DNA from: Psychroflexus maritimus
GTDB taxonomy: Bacteria > Bacteroidota > Bacteroidia > Flavobacteriales > Flavobacteriaceae
Assembly (NCBI RefSeq): GCF_011089875.1
Contig: NZ_JAANAS010000105.1
Coordinates: 28,343-92,342 of the forward strand
Direction of reading: 5' to 3'
Length of the DNA: 64,000 nucleotides
The translations under genes were made by a program, and so were the position numbers. Below are positions 51,683 to 60,024 of this stretch, one piece after another; positions within the stretch are counted from its first letter, which is position 1; every line of letters begins with the position of its first letter. A model generated the notes under the pieces. It did not search any database, was not told the origin of the DNA, and worked only from the letters and a program-made list of their open reading frames with translations.

Positions 51683-53098
51683 TTAATCGTTATTATCTTC
51701 AACTAAGTCGTTAGCCAAAAGATTAAAAATTCTAGCTTTGGATTTAAGCAGTCTTGCAGTAGCCTTAATTAGTTTAAGTTGGGCATCGATAAGTTTTTGT
51801 TCTCTCGCGTTTATCAAGAAAACTGAGCTTTCACCCAGTTGAAATTTTCGTTCTTCTGCGCTTAGTAAACCTGAAAAATTGTTGCTAATGTCTTCAATTT
51901 GATTTCTTTGTTTGCCAAACGAGATTATTTCTTGCTGTGCTGCTTCCAATTTATTTTTCAACTGCAAAGTTTGGAAGTCTAGCTCCATTTCTGCATCTTG
52001 TTTTCTAATTTTTGCTAGCTTAAGTTCTCCCCTTTCTTTTCTTAAAAAAATAGGAATACTAAAACTTATTCCTGCTTGGTAATTACTTGTAGTAAACGTA
52101 TCATATTGATCGGGTTGTGCGCTTAAAAACTGGTACTGTACATCCAAAACAGGTTTTAAATTTTCTGCTGCTAACCGGCGTTCAATAGCTAAAGACTCTA
52201 CATTGGTAGAAAGAAACTCTAACAAAGGGTGCCCATCTAAATTCACATCATCAATTTGAATCAGGTTAGTTCCTAAAATTTCATCAACTTCTACTTGTGT
52301 AAGTGGTTCAGGAAGAACGTCTTTATTAACTTCTAAAGGAGTGTTGTTCTCAAACCAAAGAAAATTTGAAAGTTCAAGACGCGACTGGTTTCGTTTCAGG
52401 TTAGCCTGTTCAAGACTTAACGCTCTATTTTGTACTATTATTTTAGCCTCTAAGGTATCTATGCTAGGCAAATCACCTTGTAAGGCGCGTTCTTTAATTC
52501 CGTTGAATCTAATTTTAGCATTAGCTACAAATTCAGAAAAAATTTCAACCTCCTGACTAGCCATGTACCAATCTACGTAAGCCTGTGTAGCTAGGTAAAG
52601 GATATCATTTATTTGTAAGTCGCGCTCTGCCTTATTTAACTTTTGAATCAATTTAGCTTGCTTCACAGCTGCCATTCTATCATTAATAAACAGGCCTTGC
52701 CCCAGAGGTAATGAAACACCTGCTTTATATAAACCATCTGCAGGAACGTTTCTTTCTGGGTTTAAAAAGACTCCTTCGTTTCTTTCAAAACCAGCATTAA
52801 TGTCTAAACCAAACCACACAGGAATAGAGAGGCCTGCATTAAAGATACTGTAATATTCACTATCTTTAAATTCTTTTTCTTTGTAATCGGCTTTTAATTT
52901 TGGATCAAAAAAACCTTTTGCTTTTAAGCGTTCTGCTTGGGCTTCAGAAAGGCGTAATTCTGCTTGTCTAGCCACTGGGTGATAGAGTTTTACATAAGCT
53001 AGGTATTCATCTAATGACAAACTAAGGCCTACTTGTTCGTTTTGTGATAAACCTAGTTGACAACTCAATACTAAAAACAAAAAAACGTACTTTTTCAT
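51683..53098 (-). CDS. TolC family outer membrane efflux protein
   Basis: 471 residues. A signal peptide (about 1-18) is followed by two outer-membrane-efflux repeats, each with long helices (for example 'AELRLSEAQAERLKAKGFFDPKL' in pieces, 'QAGISFSIPIFLRKERGELKLAKI' likewise). It should form the trimeric outer-membrane channel of the export system whose adaptor and ATPase genes lie directly upstream. Eight base pairs separate it from the HlyD gene. It is the last gene of the TetR-ABC-HlyD-TolC row. Confidence 0.9.
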   Translation of the reverse strand: MKKYVFLFLVLSCQLGLSQNEQVGLSLSLDEYLAYVKLYHPVARQAELRLSEAQAERLKAKGFFDPKLKADYKEKEFKDSEYYSIFNAGLSIPVWFGLDINAGFERNEGVFLNPERNVPADGLYKAGVSLPLGQGLFINDRMAAVKQAKLIQKLNKAERDLQINDILYLATQAYVDWYMASQEVEIFSEFVANAKIRFNGIKERALQGDLPSIDTLEAKIIVQNRALSLEQANLKRNQSRLELSNFLWFENNTPLEVNKDVLPEPLTQVEVDEILGTNLIQIDDVNLDGHPLLEFLSTNVESLAIERRLAAENLKPVLDVQYQFLSAQPDQYDTFTTSNYQAGISFSIPIFLRKERGELKLAKIRKQDAEMELDFQTLQLKNKLEAAQQEIISFGKQRNQIEDISNNFSGLLSAEERKFQLGESSVFLINAREQKLIDAQLKLIKATARLLKSKARIFNLLANDLVEDNND

Positions 53099-53105
53099 AA
53101 GGGTA

Positions 53106-54473
53106 TTATTGCAGGTCTGGTTTCATATCTCTAGGTTGTTCTTTCATTCTTTGTTCAGGGCCATAATAATCTTGCGGGAAGCCGTTAATTTGACGCCATA
53201 ACTCATACCAAACAGGAACATTATTTAATAAGGCAAAGGTTCTTGCTCCGGTTCCGGCACGAAGAGGTTCTGGCCATACTTCCCCCGTTTCAGGGGCAAT
53301 CAATACTCGGTATTTTCCATTTTTAGAAATAAACTGTTCTACGGCAACAACTTCACCGCCAAAGGTACCGTAAGAAAGGTTAGGCCATCCAGAGAAAAAG
53401 ATATAAGGCCAGCCATCAAATATAATTCTAACGCTTTCACCAACGTGAACTAAGGGTAAATCAATAGGATCTACAAACATCTCTACGGCTAAATCAACAT
53501 TGGAGGGCATAATACTAACAATTTGTGCACCTTCTTTAAAGGTTTCTCCTACACCACGTTGAATAGCTCGGTTGATAAATCCACTTTGTGGAGCGGTAAT
53601 CCAATTTAAGTTGCTCCTCACTTGAATATTGGATCTTTTATTTTCTAAATTAGCTAACTTAGATTCAGCAGAAAACTGATTTGATAAGGTAGAAAAACGT
53701 TCGCTTTGTGCTTTTGAAATTTTATCTTGATATTCTGCTTTTAATCTAGACAATTCAATTCTTGCGTTCAAAACTTGGTTTCTACTAGCTAATAATTGGT
53801 TTTCTTGAGAAATTAAATTAGCTAAATTTCGCTGGTAATTTACTTGTTTAGTTTCTAAATCAGACAATGCTTTTAATCCTTCGCTTTCTAGACTTTCAAA
53901 ACGTCTAAGTTGACGTTTTGCTATTCGCACATCTGTTCTAGCAGCTTCCAGGTCTATGCTGTCGCTTTCTACAGCTAAAAAGGCTTGCAATAATTTGTTA
54001 TTGGCTTGTTCTAATTTAAGGTCACGTTCTTCATTAAGTGCTTCAATTTGGAACTCTAATGCGGTTACTTTTTCTTGATAAGATTGATACGACATTTCAT
54101 GAGCTTGCACTTGGATGTCTGTTCGTTCTAAAAGCAAGGGATCAAAAAATGCATCTTTAATTTCTGAAATATAGACAATCGTATCGCCTTTATTTACAAA
54201 ATCTCCTTCTTGAATAAACCACTGTTCTACTCTACCTGCAATAGGCGATTGAATAGTTTGTGGGCGTTGATCGGGGCGCAAGGTGGTTATTGTACCATTT
54301 CCTCTCACAAACTGGGTCCAAGGCAGAAACATCATGACTAAAATGATGATGAGTAAGGCTACAATGAAGTGATTAAACTTAAAAAAACGTTTCTTAACAT
54401 CGGTAAATTGGTAGGACTTAAACGAATTAAGGTCTTCTTTTATCTTTATTTTATCTTTAGAAATGTGTAACAT
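53106..54473 (-). CDS. HlyD family membrane fusion protein
   Basis: 455 residues. One N-terminal membrane anchor (about 34-51) is followed by a lipoyl-like half motif 'IQSPIAGRVEQWFIQEGDFVNKGDTIVYI' (about 74-102, shown by its SPIAGRVE and EGDFVNKGD parts), a long helical hairpin (about 125-285) and the second lipoyl half plus beta barrel (about 290-430). It links the inner-membrane ABC component with the TolC channel. It lies 5 bp after the ABC gene. Cargo of the system cannot be told from the sequence. Confidence 0.9.
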   Translation of the reverse strand: MLHISKDKIKIKEDLNSFKSYQFTDVKKRFFKFNHFIVALLIIILVMMFLPWTQFVRGNGTITTLRPDQRPQTIQSPIAGRVEQWFIQEGDFVNKGDTIVYISEIKDAFFDPLLLERTDIQVQAHEMSYQSYQEKVTALEFQIEALNEERDLKLEQANNKLLQAFLAVESDSIDLEAARTDVRIAKRQLRRFESLESEGLKALSDLETKQVNYQRNLANLISQENQLLASRNQVLNARIELSRLKAEYQDKISKAQSERFSTLSNQFSAESKLANLENKRSNIQVRSNLNWITAPQSGFINRAIQRGVGETFKEGAQIVSIMPSNVDLAVEMFVDPIDLPLVHVGESVRIIFDGWPYIFFSGWPNLSYGTFGGEVVAVEQFISKNGKYRVLIAPETGEVWPEPLRAGTGARTFALLNNVPVWYELWRQINGFPQDYYGPEQRMKEQPRDMKPDLQ

Positions 54474-54478
54474 AGCCC

Positions 54479-56152
54479 TTAATTTTTGTTGATGATTTCA
54501 CCATTTTCTAAATAAATAATTCGCTTACACTTTTGTTTCCAGAGCTTATTTCTGCTTACCACAATGAGTGTCCAAGGGTGAGATTCTTCAAAAAGATAAT
54601 CAATAATACCTTCTACTTCATCTTCTTGAAACTCAACCAAAGGGTCTTTTAATAATAAGAGTTTTGGTTTAGTAATAATCGCTCTTGCCAGCATTATTTT
54701 CTTAGCAACGGTGTAAGGAATATTTCTTCCAGCTGTAGCAATTGGCGTATCAACGCCAAGTTCTTGAGTATTCACAAAGGATTTAAGCTTTAGTTTTTCA
54801 ATTATTACTGCTAGTTCTTTATCAGTAACATCAGGATTATTGAAACAGATATTTTCTCTAATGCTTGCTTCAAAAGGCAAGTTTCCTATTAAAGAGTGAC
54901 CTATAAAGCTTCTATAGTGGTCAATTTGAATAGTTTTTAAAGAGTAATTATTAACGTATAAGTTACCTTCCGTATATTTTTCTAATCCTCCAATAACCTT
55001 TAGAAGCGTTGTTTTTCCAGAACCAGAGCTACCATCAATAAAGATCGATTCGTTAGATTTTACATTTAATTGAATGTTTCTAAGCGCTTTATGTTCTGCA
55101 TTGGGATAAGTAATACCAATGTCTTTAAGTTCCCAAACAAAATCGTCTTCAATGTTAAGCGGAGAAGTACCTTCTGAATTTTCCAATTTTTTATCGGTTA
55201 CATAACCTATCTTTTCTAGGCCAGCTAAAACATCATATACATTTTCAAGCCCTTTAATAAGTTTTTCAACAGAGCTAGTCATTAACAAAACCACCACCTC
55301 TGCTGCTACAAATTGGCCTATATTCATTTGTTGATTAATAACCAAAAAGCCCCCTATAATAAGTAAAGCACCAACTACAAGCACTTTAAATCCTATCATT
55401 TTAAAGTATTGAAGTCGCAATATTTTAAAATGATCTTCTCTGGCGTGCAGGTAATCATGTACAATTTTATCTTGCTTAGAAGAGGCTAATTTAGAGCTTC
55501 CTGAAACTTTAAAGCTGTCAGTGTTTCTAGCAACTTCTTGAATCCAATGGGCGGTATCATACTTGTATTTTGAAACCACTAGATTGGTGGATAAACCTAC
55601 CGGTGCACTAAACTGAAAAACAATGTAAAACAAGACAATAAGCAGAATACCAAATAAAATAAAGAAAGGATGATAAAACGAAAGCAGCGTTAAACCAAAT
55701 AGAATTTGGAGTGTACTGGTTGAAAAATCAATAATCATCTTAGGAATTCCTTTTTGAATGGTCATTGTATCAAAAAATCGGTTGGCTAATTCGGGGGGGT
55801 ATTTTCTTCCAAATTGTGATGTAATAATTCTGGGGAAACGATAGATAAACTCAAAAGAAGATTTCGTAAATAAGCGCTGTTGAATATCTTCCGCTATTCG
55901 CATTTGCATGTAGTTTAACAATCCTGCAAAAACCACCCCTATCAAAACCAAAGTAATTAAAACAATCATTGTTACACGTAGCTGCCCTGCCTGAACAAAA
56001 TTAATAATGGCTTGAATACCAAGTGGAAGTGATAGTGATACTATTCCAGCAAATGCAGCATAGCCTAAAATTAAATAGATAGCTTTGGTTTCTCCGCCAA
56101 GTACTTTCCAAAGCCTTTTTAGTGGGCTTATCTTGCTATTTAGTTCTTCCAT
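54479..56152 (-). CDS. ABC exporter (membrane plus ATPase domain) with degenerate ATPase motifs
   Basis: 557 residues: five to six transmembrane helices (about 24-300) fused to a nucleotide-binding domain (about 335-557), as in HlyB-type exporters but without the N-terminal peptidase domain. Walker A is good (GSSGSGKTT, 374-382). The Q-loop reads FIGHS without Gln, the LSGGQ signature is replaced by 'IPYTVAKK' (478-485), Walker B is LLLLKD-P (498-504) lacking the usual Asp-Glu pair, and the H-loop His is Arg534. ATP binding is plausible, but ATP hydrolysis is doubtful. It overlaps the TetR gene by 17 bp. Confidence 0.85.
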   Translation of the reverse strand: MEELNSKISPLKRLWKVLGGETKAIYLILGYAAFAGIVSLSLPLGIQAIINFVQAGQLRVTMIVLITLVLIGVVFAGLLNYMQMRIAEDIQQRLFTKSSFEFIYRFPRIITSQFGRKYPPELANRFFDTMTIQKGIPKMIIDFSTSTLQILFGLTLLSFYHPFFILFGILLIVLFYIVFQFSAPVGLSTNLVVSKYKYDTAHWIQEVARNTDSFKVSGSSKLASSKQDKIVHDYLHAREDHFKILRLQYFKMIGFKVLVVGALLIIGGFLVINQQMNIGQFVAAEVVVLLMTSSVEKLIKGLENVYDVLAGLEKIGYVTDKKLENSEGTSPLNIEDDFVWELKDIGITYPNAEHKALRNIQLNVKSNESIFIDGSSGSGKTTLLKVIGGLEKYTEGNLYVNNYSLKTIQIDHYRSFIGHSLIGNLPFEASIRENICFNNPDVTDKELAVIIEKLKLKSFVNTQELGVDTPIATAGRNIPYTVAKKIMLARAIITKPKLLLLKDPLVEFQEDEVEGIIDYLFEESHPWTLIVVSRNKLWKQKCKRIIYLENGEIINKN

Positions 56153-56831
56153 TGGTGTCTATTTTTAATTGATTAATTACCATATCCTTAAAAAACAAAG
56201 AAGGAGTAGAATTGTCTCCATCGGTAATCTTTTTAAAATGTTCTTTTAAATAATGTTGATGTAAAGCTCCATCTATGATAGTGGAGGCTAAACTATTAGG
56301 ATATGCGTAATTAGGGTTTACTTGCTTAATCATTTCTACAACTCGTAAAATTAAACGTTTGTAAATTTGAAAAAAACCTGATTTATTTTCATCATCTACC
56401 ATTTTATTGTGGTAAGCTTTTGTAAACTCTGAAACAACAATATTTCTCAACAACAGCTGGTTTACTTTTGTTAAGGTGTTTATGTTTTCTGGTGGGCCTG
56501 TAATTAAATCTACGGCTTTTAGCAATCTTTTGGTATCAGATTCTATAGAATTTGTAGCTAAAACTAGCCTATATTCTAGCATTCCCCAATACAAGGCACA
56601 TAAATATAAAAGCAACTTATGTTTGTTTTCGAAATAGCGATATATAGAACTCTCTGTCGATTTAATTTTTTGAGCAAGCTTTTTAAAGGTAAACTGCTCA
56701 AATCCAAGCTCATCTAATAGAACTACCGAGTTGAAGAGAATTTCAATACCTAGCTCTGAAGATTCAGGGTCTTTTAAAAAAAGACCTTCATTAATATTTA
56801 TTTTAATCTCAGACAGAAGTGTATCTAACAT
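56136..56831 (-). CDS. TetR/AcrR family transcriptional regulator
   Basis: 231 residues from the ATG at 56831; an upstream in-frame ATG would add 18 residues that run into the promoter region. An N-terminal helix-turn-helix ('FTFKKLAQKIKSTESSIYRYFENKHKLLLYL' in order, about 46-75) follows a long leader helix. The C-terminal ligand domain is not recognisable beyond the family. It probably controls the ABC-HlyD-TolC operon that it heads; a 20-bp dyad lies 57 bp upstream. Signal unknown. Confidence 0.85.
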   Translation of the reverse strand: MLDTLLSEIKININEGLFLKDPESSELGIEILFNSVVLLDELGFEQFTFKKLAQKIKSTESSIYRYFENKHKLLLYLCALYWGMLEYRLVLATNSIESDTKRLLKAVDLITGPPENINTLTKVNQLLLRNIVVSEFTKAYHNKMVDDENKSGFFQIYKRLILRVVEMIKQVNPNYAYPNSLASTIIDGALHQHYLKEHFKKITDGDNSTPSLFFKDMVINQLKIDTNGRTK

Positions 56832-56887
56832 TACTTTTATTTTAGCGTGTAAAACTATCGCTTTTGGGTTGAAAATAAACATCAATT

Positions 56888-56907
56888 AACTTAAAATTAA
56901 TTAAGTT
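56888..56907. promoter_or_regulatory. candidate TetR operator dyad
   Basis: AACTTAA and TTAAGTT, seven-base perfect arms with a 6-base spacer, in the region before the TetR gene. The size fits TetR-family operators. No clear TAnnTTTG box overlaps it. Confidence 0.4.
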
Positions 56908-57051
56908 TTAGGTTTCATGAAATAAAATCAAAGATTTTCTAAGTATTTTAAATGATGTACAAAGTTAAAACCAAAATGTTTATATTTTAGTAATCGTCAA
57001 AAAACATGAAAAAGCAAAGCCAACTACACTTAAATTGAGCATCGATTTTCT

Positions 57052-57636
57052 TTAAGTAGCCGAGTTGTTTTTTTCTGGAATCCACTTAACTTCTTCGGCA
57101 TTTAAATCTTTGCTTAGTTTTCGGGCTAACACAAATAAGTAGTCAGATAGCCGGTTAAGGTATTGTAGAACTTCTTGGTCAAACTTCTCTAAATTGTAAA
57201 GCGCCGTAGCTAAGCGCTCTGCTCTCCTGCAAACGCATCTTGCAATATGGCAATAAGAGACCGTAGGATGGCCGCCAGGTAGCACAAAATGGGTCATTGG
57301 TGGCAAATTCTCATTCATGGCGTCAATATTAACTTCTAAAGCGGAAATATTTTCTTGGCTAATTCGCGGTATATCTAGTCGGTCTTTTCCATTTTTCATC
57401 CTTGCTTTTTCTGGGTCAGTAGCTAAAATGGCTCCTACGGTAAAAAGTCGATCTTGAATATGGTTCATAAACTTAGTTACTTCTGCGTTTTGACAAGTAT
57501 CTTTGACTAAACCTAAATGAGAATTAAGCTCATCTACTGTACCATAAGCATCAATTCTAATATGAGATTTAGGAACACGTGTACCACCAAATAAAGCGGT
57601 AGTGCCTTTATCTCCTGTTTTGGTATATATTTTCAT
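57052..57636 (-). CDS. ATP:cob(I)alamin adenosyltransferase, PduO type
   Basis: 194 residues, full length. It begins 'MKIYTKTGDKGTTALFGGTRV' in two parts (ATP-binding loop), then 'DAYGTVDELNSHLG', and later 'CHIARCVCRRAERL' and 'YLNRLSDYLFVLAR', all family signatures. It transfers adenosyl from ATP to reduced cobalamin, giving adenosylcobalamin for mutases such as methylmalonyl-CoA mutase. It acts as a cytoplasmic trimer. No other cobalamin gene is in the window. Nothing recognised between 56908 and 57051. Confidence 0.95.
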   Translation of the reverse strand: MKIYTKTGDKGTTALFGGTRVPKSHIRIDAYGTVDELNSHLGLVKDTCQNAEVTKFMNHIQDRLFTVGAILATDPEKARMKNGKDRLDIPRISQENISALEVNIDAMNENLPPMTHFVLPGGHPTVSYCHIARCVCRRAERLATALYNLEKFDQEVLQYLNRLSDYLFVLARKLSKDLNAEEVKWIPEKNNSAT

Positions 57637-57685
57637 AGCAAGTTTTGTGTTAAATTAGTGTTTTTATGCGTTTATAAAAGCTTTG

Positions 57686-57850
57686 TTATTTTTTCTTTTT
57701 TTCTAAATAATTTTTTCTGAAATTGCGTTTTTCTCTATTGTATTGCTTTTTTGTATTTCTTCTGTGATTAAAAACGACCAACAGAAACATAAGCGCTAAA
57801 AAGATAACAATAGCAATAATTTGATTTTCAGCTGAAATACTTTCTAACAT
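57686..57850 (-). CDS. 54-residue small membrane protein
   Basis: ATG at 57850, TAA at 57688-57686. A short acidic N-terminus is followed by one transmembrane helix (about 10-27) and a very basic tail rich in Lys, Arg and Asn (about 29-54). It lies 49 bp upstream of the adenosyltransferase gene in the same direction and could be its operon partner. The family is not recognised and it is too short for similarity arguments; the clean membrane-plus-basic-tail design and lack of stops support it. Confidence 0.5.
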   Translation of the reverse strand: MLESISAENQIIAIVIFLALMFLLVVFNHRRNTKKQYNREKRNFRKNYLEKKKK

Positions 57851-57916
57851 AAGAATAAACAATTTTTTAAGTGGTCAAATTTCAGTAAAAAAATACGCAT
57901 TCAAAAAGAAATTGGC

Positions 57917-57924
57917 TAAATTTG
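57917..57924 (+). promoter_or_regulatory. -7 box of the methyltransferase gene
   Basis: TAAATTTG, ending 10 bases before the ATG at 57935, so a very short leader. Confidence 0.5.
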
Positions 57925-57934
57925 AAGAAAAAAC

Positions 57935-58552
57935 ATGAGTAATAGTTCGTCGCAGTTGCATTGGGAGAATGTTTATACCACTAAAGACTTAAGCAAGGTT
58001 AGTTGGGTACAAGAAAAACCGACAAGTTCATTGGAGTTAATTGACTATTTGAACTTAAGTAAGTCGGCACCAATTATTGATATTGCCGGAGGGAATGCTA
58101 ATTTGGTGGACTATCTGTTAAGTGCCTCTTTCACTAATTTGAGTGTTTTAGATATTTCAGCCAAAGCTCTTGAGGTTTCTAAGGAAAGATTAGGCAATAA
58201 AGCAGAGCAAATAAATTGGATAGTGAGTAATGTTTTAAATTTTTCCTCTGAAAAAACATATGAAGTATGGCATGATCGAGCTGGTTTTCATTTTTTAACC
58301 CAAGAAAAAGAGATTAAACAATACCTAGAAGTTTTGGATAAAATTAAGCCAAGCTATCTTATTATTGGCACTTTCTCTGAAAATGGCCCTGAAAAATGCA
58401 GTGGTTTACCCATCAAAAAGTACAGTATTAAAGATTTAACAGAGACCTATGCTTCTAGCTATCAGCTTCTAAAAAGCAGTAATATAAATCATCGCACGCC
58501 AACAGGAGGGGAGCAGAATTTTAATTTTTGTTGCTTCAAGCGAAAAGATTAA
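57935..58552 (+). CDS. class I SAM-dependent methyltransferase
   Basis: 205 residues. Motif I is 'IIDIAGGNANLVDYLL' (about 48-63), with GG-N in place of the usual GxGxG, and motif II is 'LSVLDISAKALEVSKERLG'. A 'WHDRAGFHFL' motif (about 110-119) is typical of a small-molecule or TPMT-like methyltransferase group. Cytoplasmic and monocistronic. The substrate cannot be assigned. Confidence 0.85.
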   Translation: MSNSSSQLHWENVYTTKDLSKVSWVQEKPTSSLELIDYLNLSKSAPIIDIAGGNANLVDYLLSASFTNLSVLDISAKALEVSKERLGNKAEQINWIVSNVLNFSSEKTYEVWHDRAGFHFLTQEKEIKQYLEVLDKIKPSYLIIGTFSENGPEKCSGLPIKKYSIKDLTETYASSYQLLKSSNINHRTPTGGEQNFNFCCFKRKD

Positions 58553-58630
58553 ATGTAGTTGAAGTAAATTATTAAATGTTTATTCGGTTATACGGCCTTA
58601 GCAACTAGAAACCTAAACAATAAAAGCACA

Positions 58631-58667
58631 AAAAGAACCTATTCTTTCAATGAAGAATGGTTCTTTT
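58631..58667. terminator. bidirectional terminator between the methyltransferase gene and rpmF
   Basis: AAAAGAACC-ATTCTT pairs with AAGAAT-GGTTCTTTT around a 6-base loop, with one bulged T. It sits between two converging genes. Confidence 0.8.
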
Positions 58668-58689
58668 AAATGAATTAGTAAAGTAGAAT

Positions 58690-58896
58690 TTAATCTTCTA
58701 CTTCAATCTCTTCTTCAGATTTGTCAATTACAACTTCACCTCTGTAGAATAATTTACCTTCGCTCCAGTGAGCTCTGTGGTAAACGTGCGCTTCTCCAGT
58801 AGTAGGGTCTGTAGCAATTTGAGGAGCTTTTGCTTTGTAGTGCGTTCTCCTTTTATCTCTTCTTGTCTTAGATATTTTTCTCTTTGGATGTGCCAT
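58690..58896 (-). CDS. rpmF: 50S ribosomal protein L32
   Basis: 68 residues. It begins with the invariant '[19 protein letters not shown]' and has a mid-region '[17 protein letters not shown]'. The zinc-binding Cys pairs of the C+ form are absent, so this is the zinc-free form, usual for Bacteroidota. The acidic C-terminal tail is normal in Flavobacteria. It lies 10 bp after the DUF177 gene, the widely conserved yceD-rpmF pair. Confidence 0.97.
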   Translation of the reverse strand: MAHPKRKISKTRRDKRRTHYKAKAPQIATDPTTGEAHVYHRAHWSEGKLFYRGEVVIDKSEEEIEVED

Positions 58897-58906
58897 TGCT
58901 CAATTA

Positions 58907-59464
58907 TTATTTATCTTTTAGTAAATCCTTTAATTTGTCCCATCGTGGGTCAATTTTTTCTTTTTCTTCCTCAGTTTGTTCTTTCTTATCACTAAGCGAA
59001 GTGGGCTGTAATTCGTCTAATTTATCTAAAATAGGCGAATTTAAAGAGCCATCTTCAACTCCTGGATGTACGCGTTTTGCAGGTAAAGAGAGAACAATTG
59101 CTTCATAAATGTACTGCTGCACTTCAATTTGATGTTCTCCATGAGGAAGTATAATTAATTCTTCATTAACTTCTTCGTAGTCTTGACCAAATTTAACAAC
59201 TAATCTGATTTGATTTGCTATGGGCATATTAAACGACTCCATAGTTACATCACAATCAACATTTACTTCGCCTTTTACCTCAAAGTCTAATTCTAACAAG
59301 TTTGCTTTTTTGGTTAAAACCAAATTTACCTTAACTTGAACTTCATTAAACTCCGTATAATCAAAATGCGAAAAGAACGTATTATCTATAATAAACTCAA
59401 ATTCGTGCTTTCCTAACTTTAACCCCACAAAAGGGATAGCGTATATTTTAAATTCCTTCTTCAC
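58907..59464 (-). CDS. DUF177 (YceD-like) protein
   Basis: 185 residues from a GTG at 59464. This start is preferred because the upstream TTG start at 59494 would lie inside the TATATTTG promoter box, and the product then begins with the family-like 'KEFKIYAIPFVGLKLGKHEF'. A central 'EVNVDCDVTMESFNMPI' holds only one of the two Cys pairs seen in metal-binding relatives. YceD/DUF177 proteins are linked to 23S rRNA accumulation or ribosome assembly, which fits its place before rpmF. Acidic, cytoplasmic. Confidence 0.9.
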   Translation of the reverse strand: MKKEFKIYAIPFVGLKLGKHEFEFIIDNTFFSHFDYTEFNEVQVKVNLVLTKKANLLELDFEVKGEVNVDCDVTMESFNMPIANQIRLVVKFGQDYEEVNEELIILPHGEHQIEVQQYIYEAIVLSLPAKRVHPGVEDGSLNSPILDKLDELQPTSLSDKKEQTEEEKEKIDPRWDKLKDLLKDK

Positions 59465-59483
59465 AACATCAAATTCGAGCCTG

Positions 59484-59512
59484 CAAATATACAAATTAAA
59501 ATCAAACTACAA
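59484..59512 (-). promoter_or_regulatory. promoter of the DUF177-rpmF operon
   Basis: Minus strand: TTG at 59512-59510, 18 bases, TATATTTG at 59491-59484. Close to the consensus, 19 bases before the GTG start. Confidence 0.65.
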
Positions 59513-59726
59513 ACATTATCAACAAAATTAGAACATTAATCTAAAGTCTTAATATAGCAAGAATTGTAAAGGGTAAACTAAACGGTGTTTATTGTTAAAT
59601 AAAATGCTTTATTAACTCTCGCCATGTTTATCTGCTTCTTAACAGCGCTGAGTTAATTTGGCTTCCATCAATTATTTAGTAACATTGCATCAACCTTTCA
59701 ACGAATAAACCTAAAAACCCTTTCGG

Positions 59727-59918
59727 CCTGAGTTTGATTATAATCACAAAGTCAATCGATGTTTTTACGATGTTCTTATAGAACGAAATAGATGGTTCAG
59801 TTTTAACTTTCAATCTACTTACTTTTTTACTCCACACTATCCAACTATTAGTTCATAAAATAGCTTGTAGCCTACTATTTAAAACAGTTTTGACAAAGTG
59901 ACAACAAGCGAACTCAGG
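59727..59918. mobile_element. 192-bp element with imperfect terminal inverted repeats (MITE-like or collapsed IS)
   Basis: The left end (59727-59755) and the reverse complement of the right end (59890-59918) share 21 of 29 bases, both starting CCTGAGTT and containing TCAC and GTCAA at the same spacing. The left end also matches the repeat at 89-115 at 26 of 27 bases. The interior has no long open frame. No target-site duplication is obvious. A decayed insertion sequence reduced to its ends is the simplest reading. Nothing recognised in 59513-59726. Confidence 0.45.
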
Positions 59919-59930
59919 TTAATTAATAAC

Positions 59931-59949
59931 AAACGAAAAATTTTCGTTT
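59931..59949. promoter_or_regulatory. palindrome upstream of the OmpA-family gene
   Basis: AAACGAAAA, one central A, TTTTCGTTT: 9-bp perfect arms. A further half-site AACGAAAATT lies at 59981-59990, right before the -7 box. Possible operator. Confidence 0.4.
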
Positions 59950-59994
59950 AATATAATTCAATAGGTTTAATCCATAAATCAACGAAAATTTACT

Positions 59995-60002
59995 TAAGTT
60001 TG
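59995..60002 (+). promoter_or_regulatory. -7 box of the OmpA-family gene
   Basis: TAAGTTTG, 22 bases before the ATG at 60025. No -33 TTG at standard spacing. Confidence 0.6.
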
Positions 60003-60024
60003 TACATTATTTAAAATTATTTTT

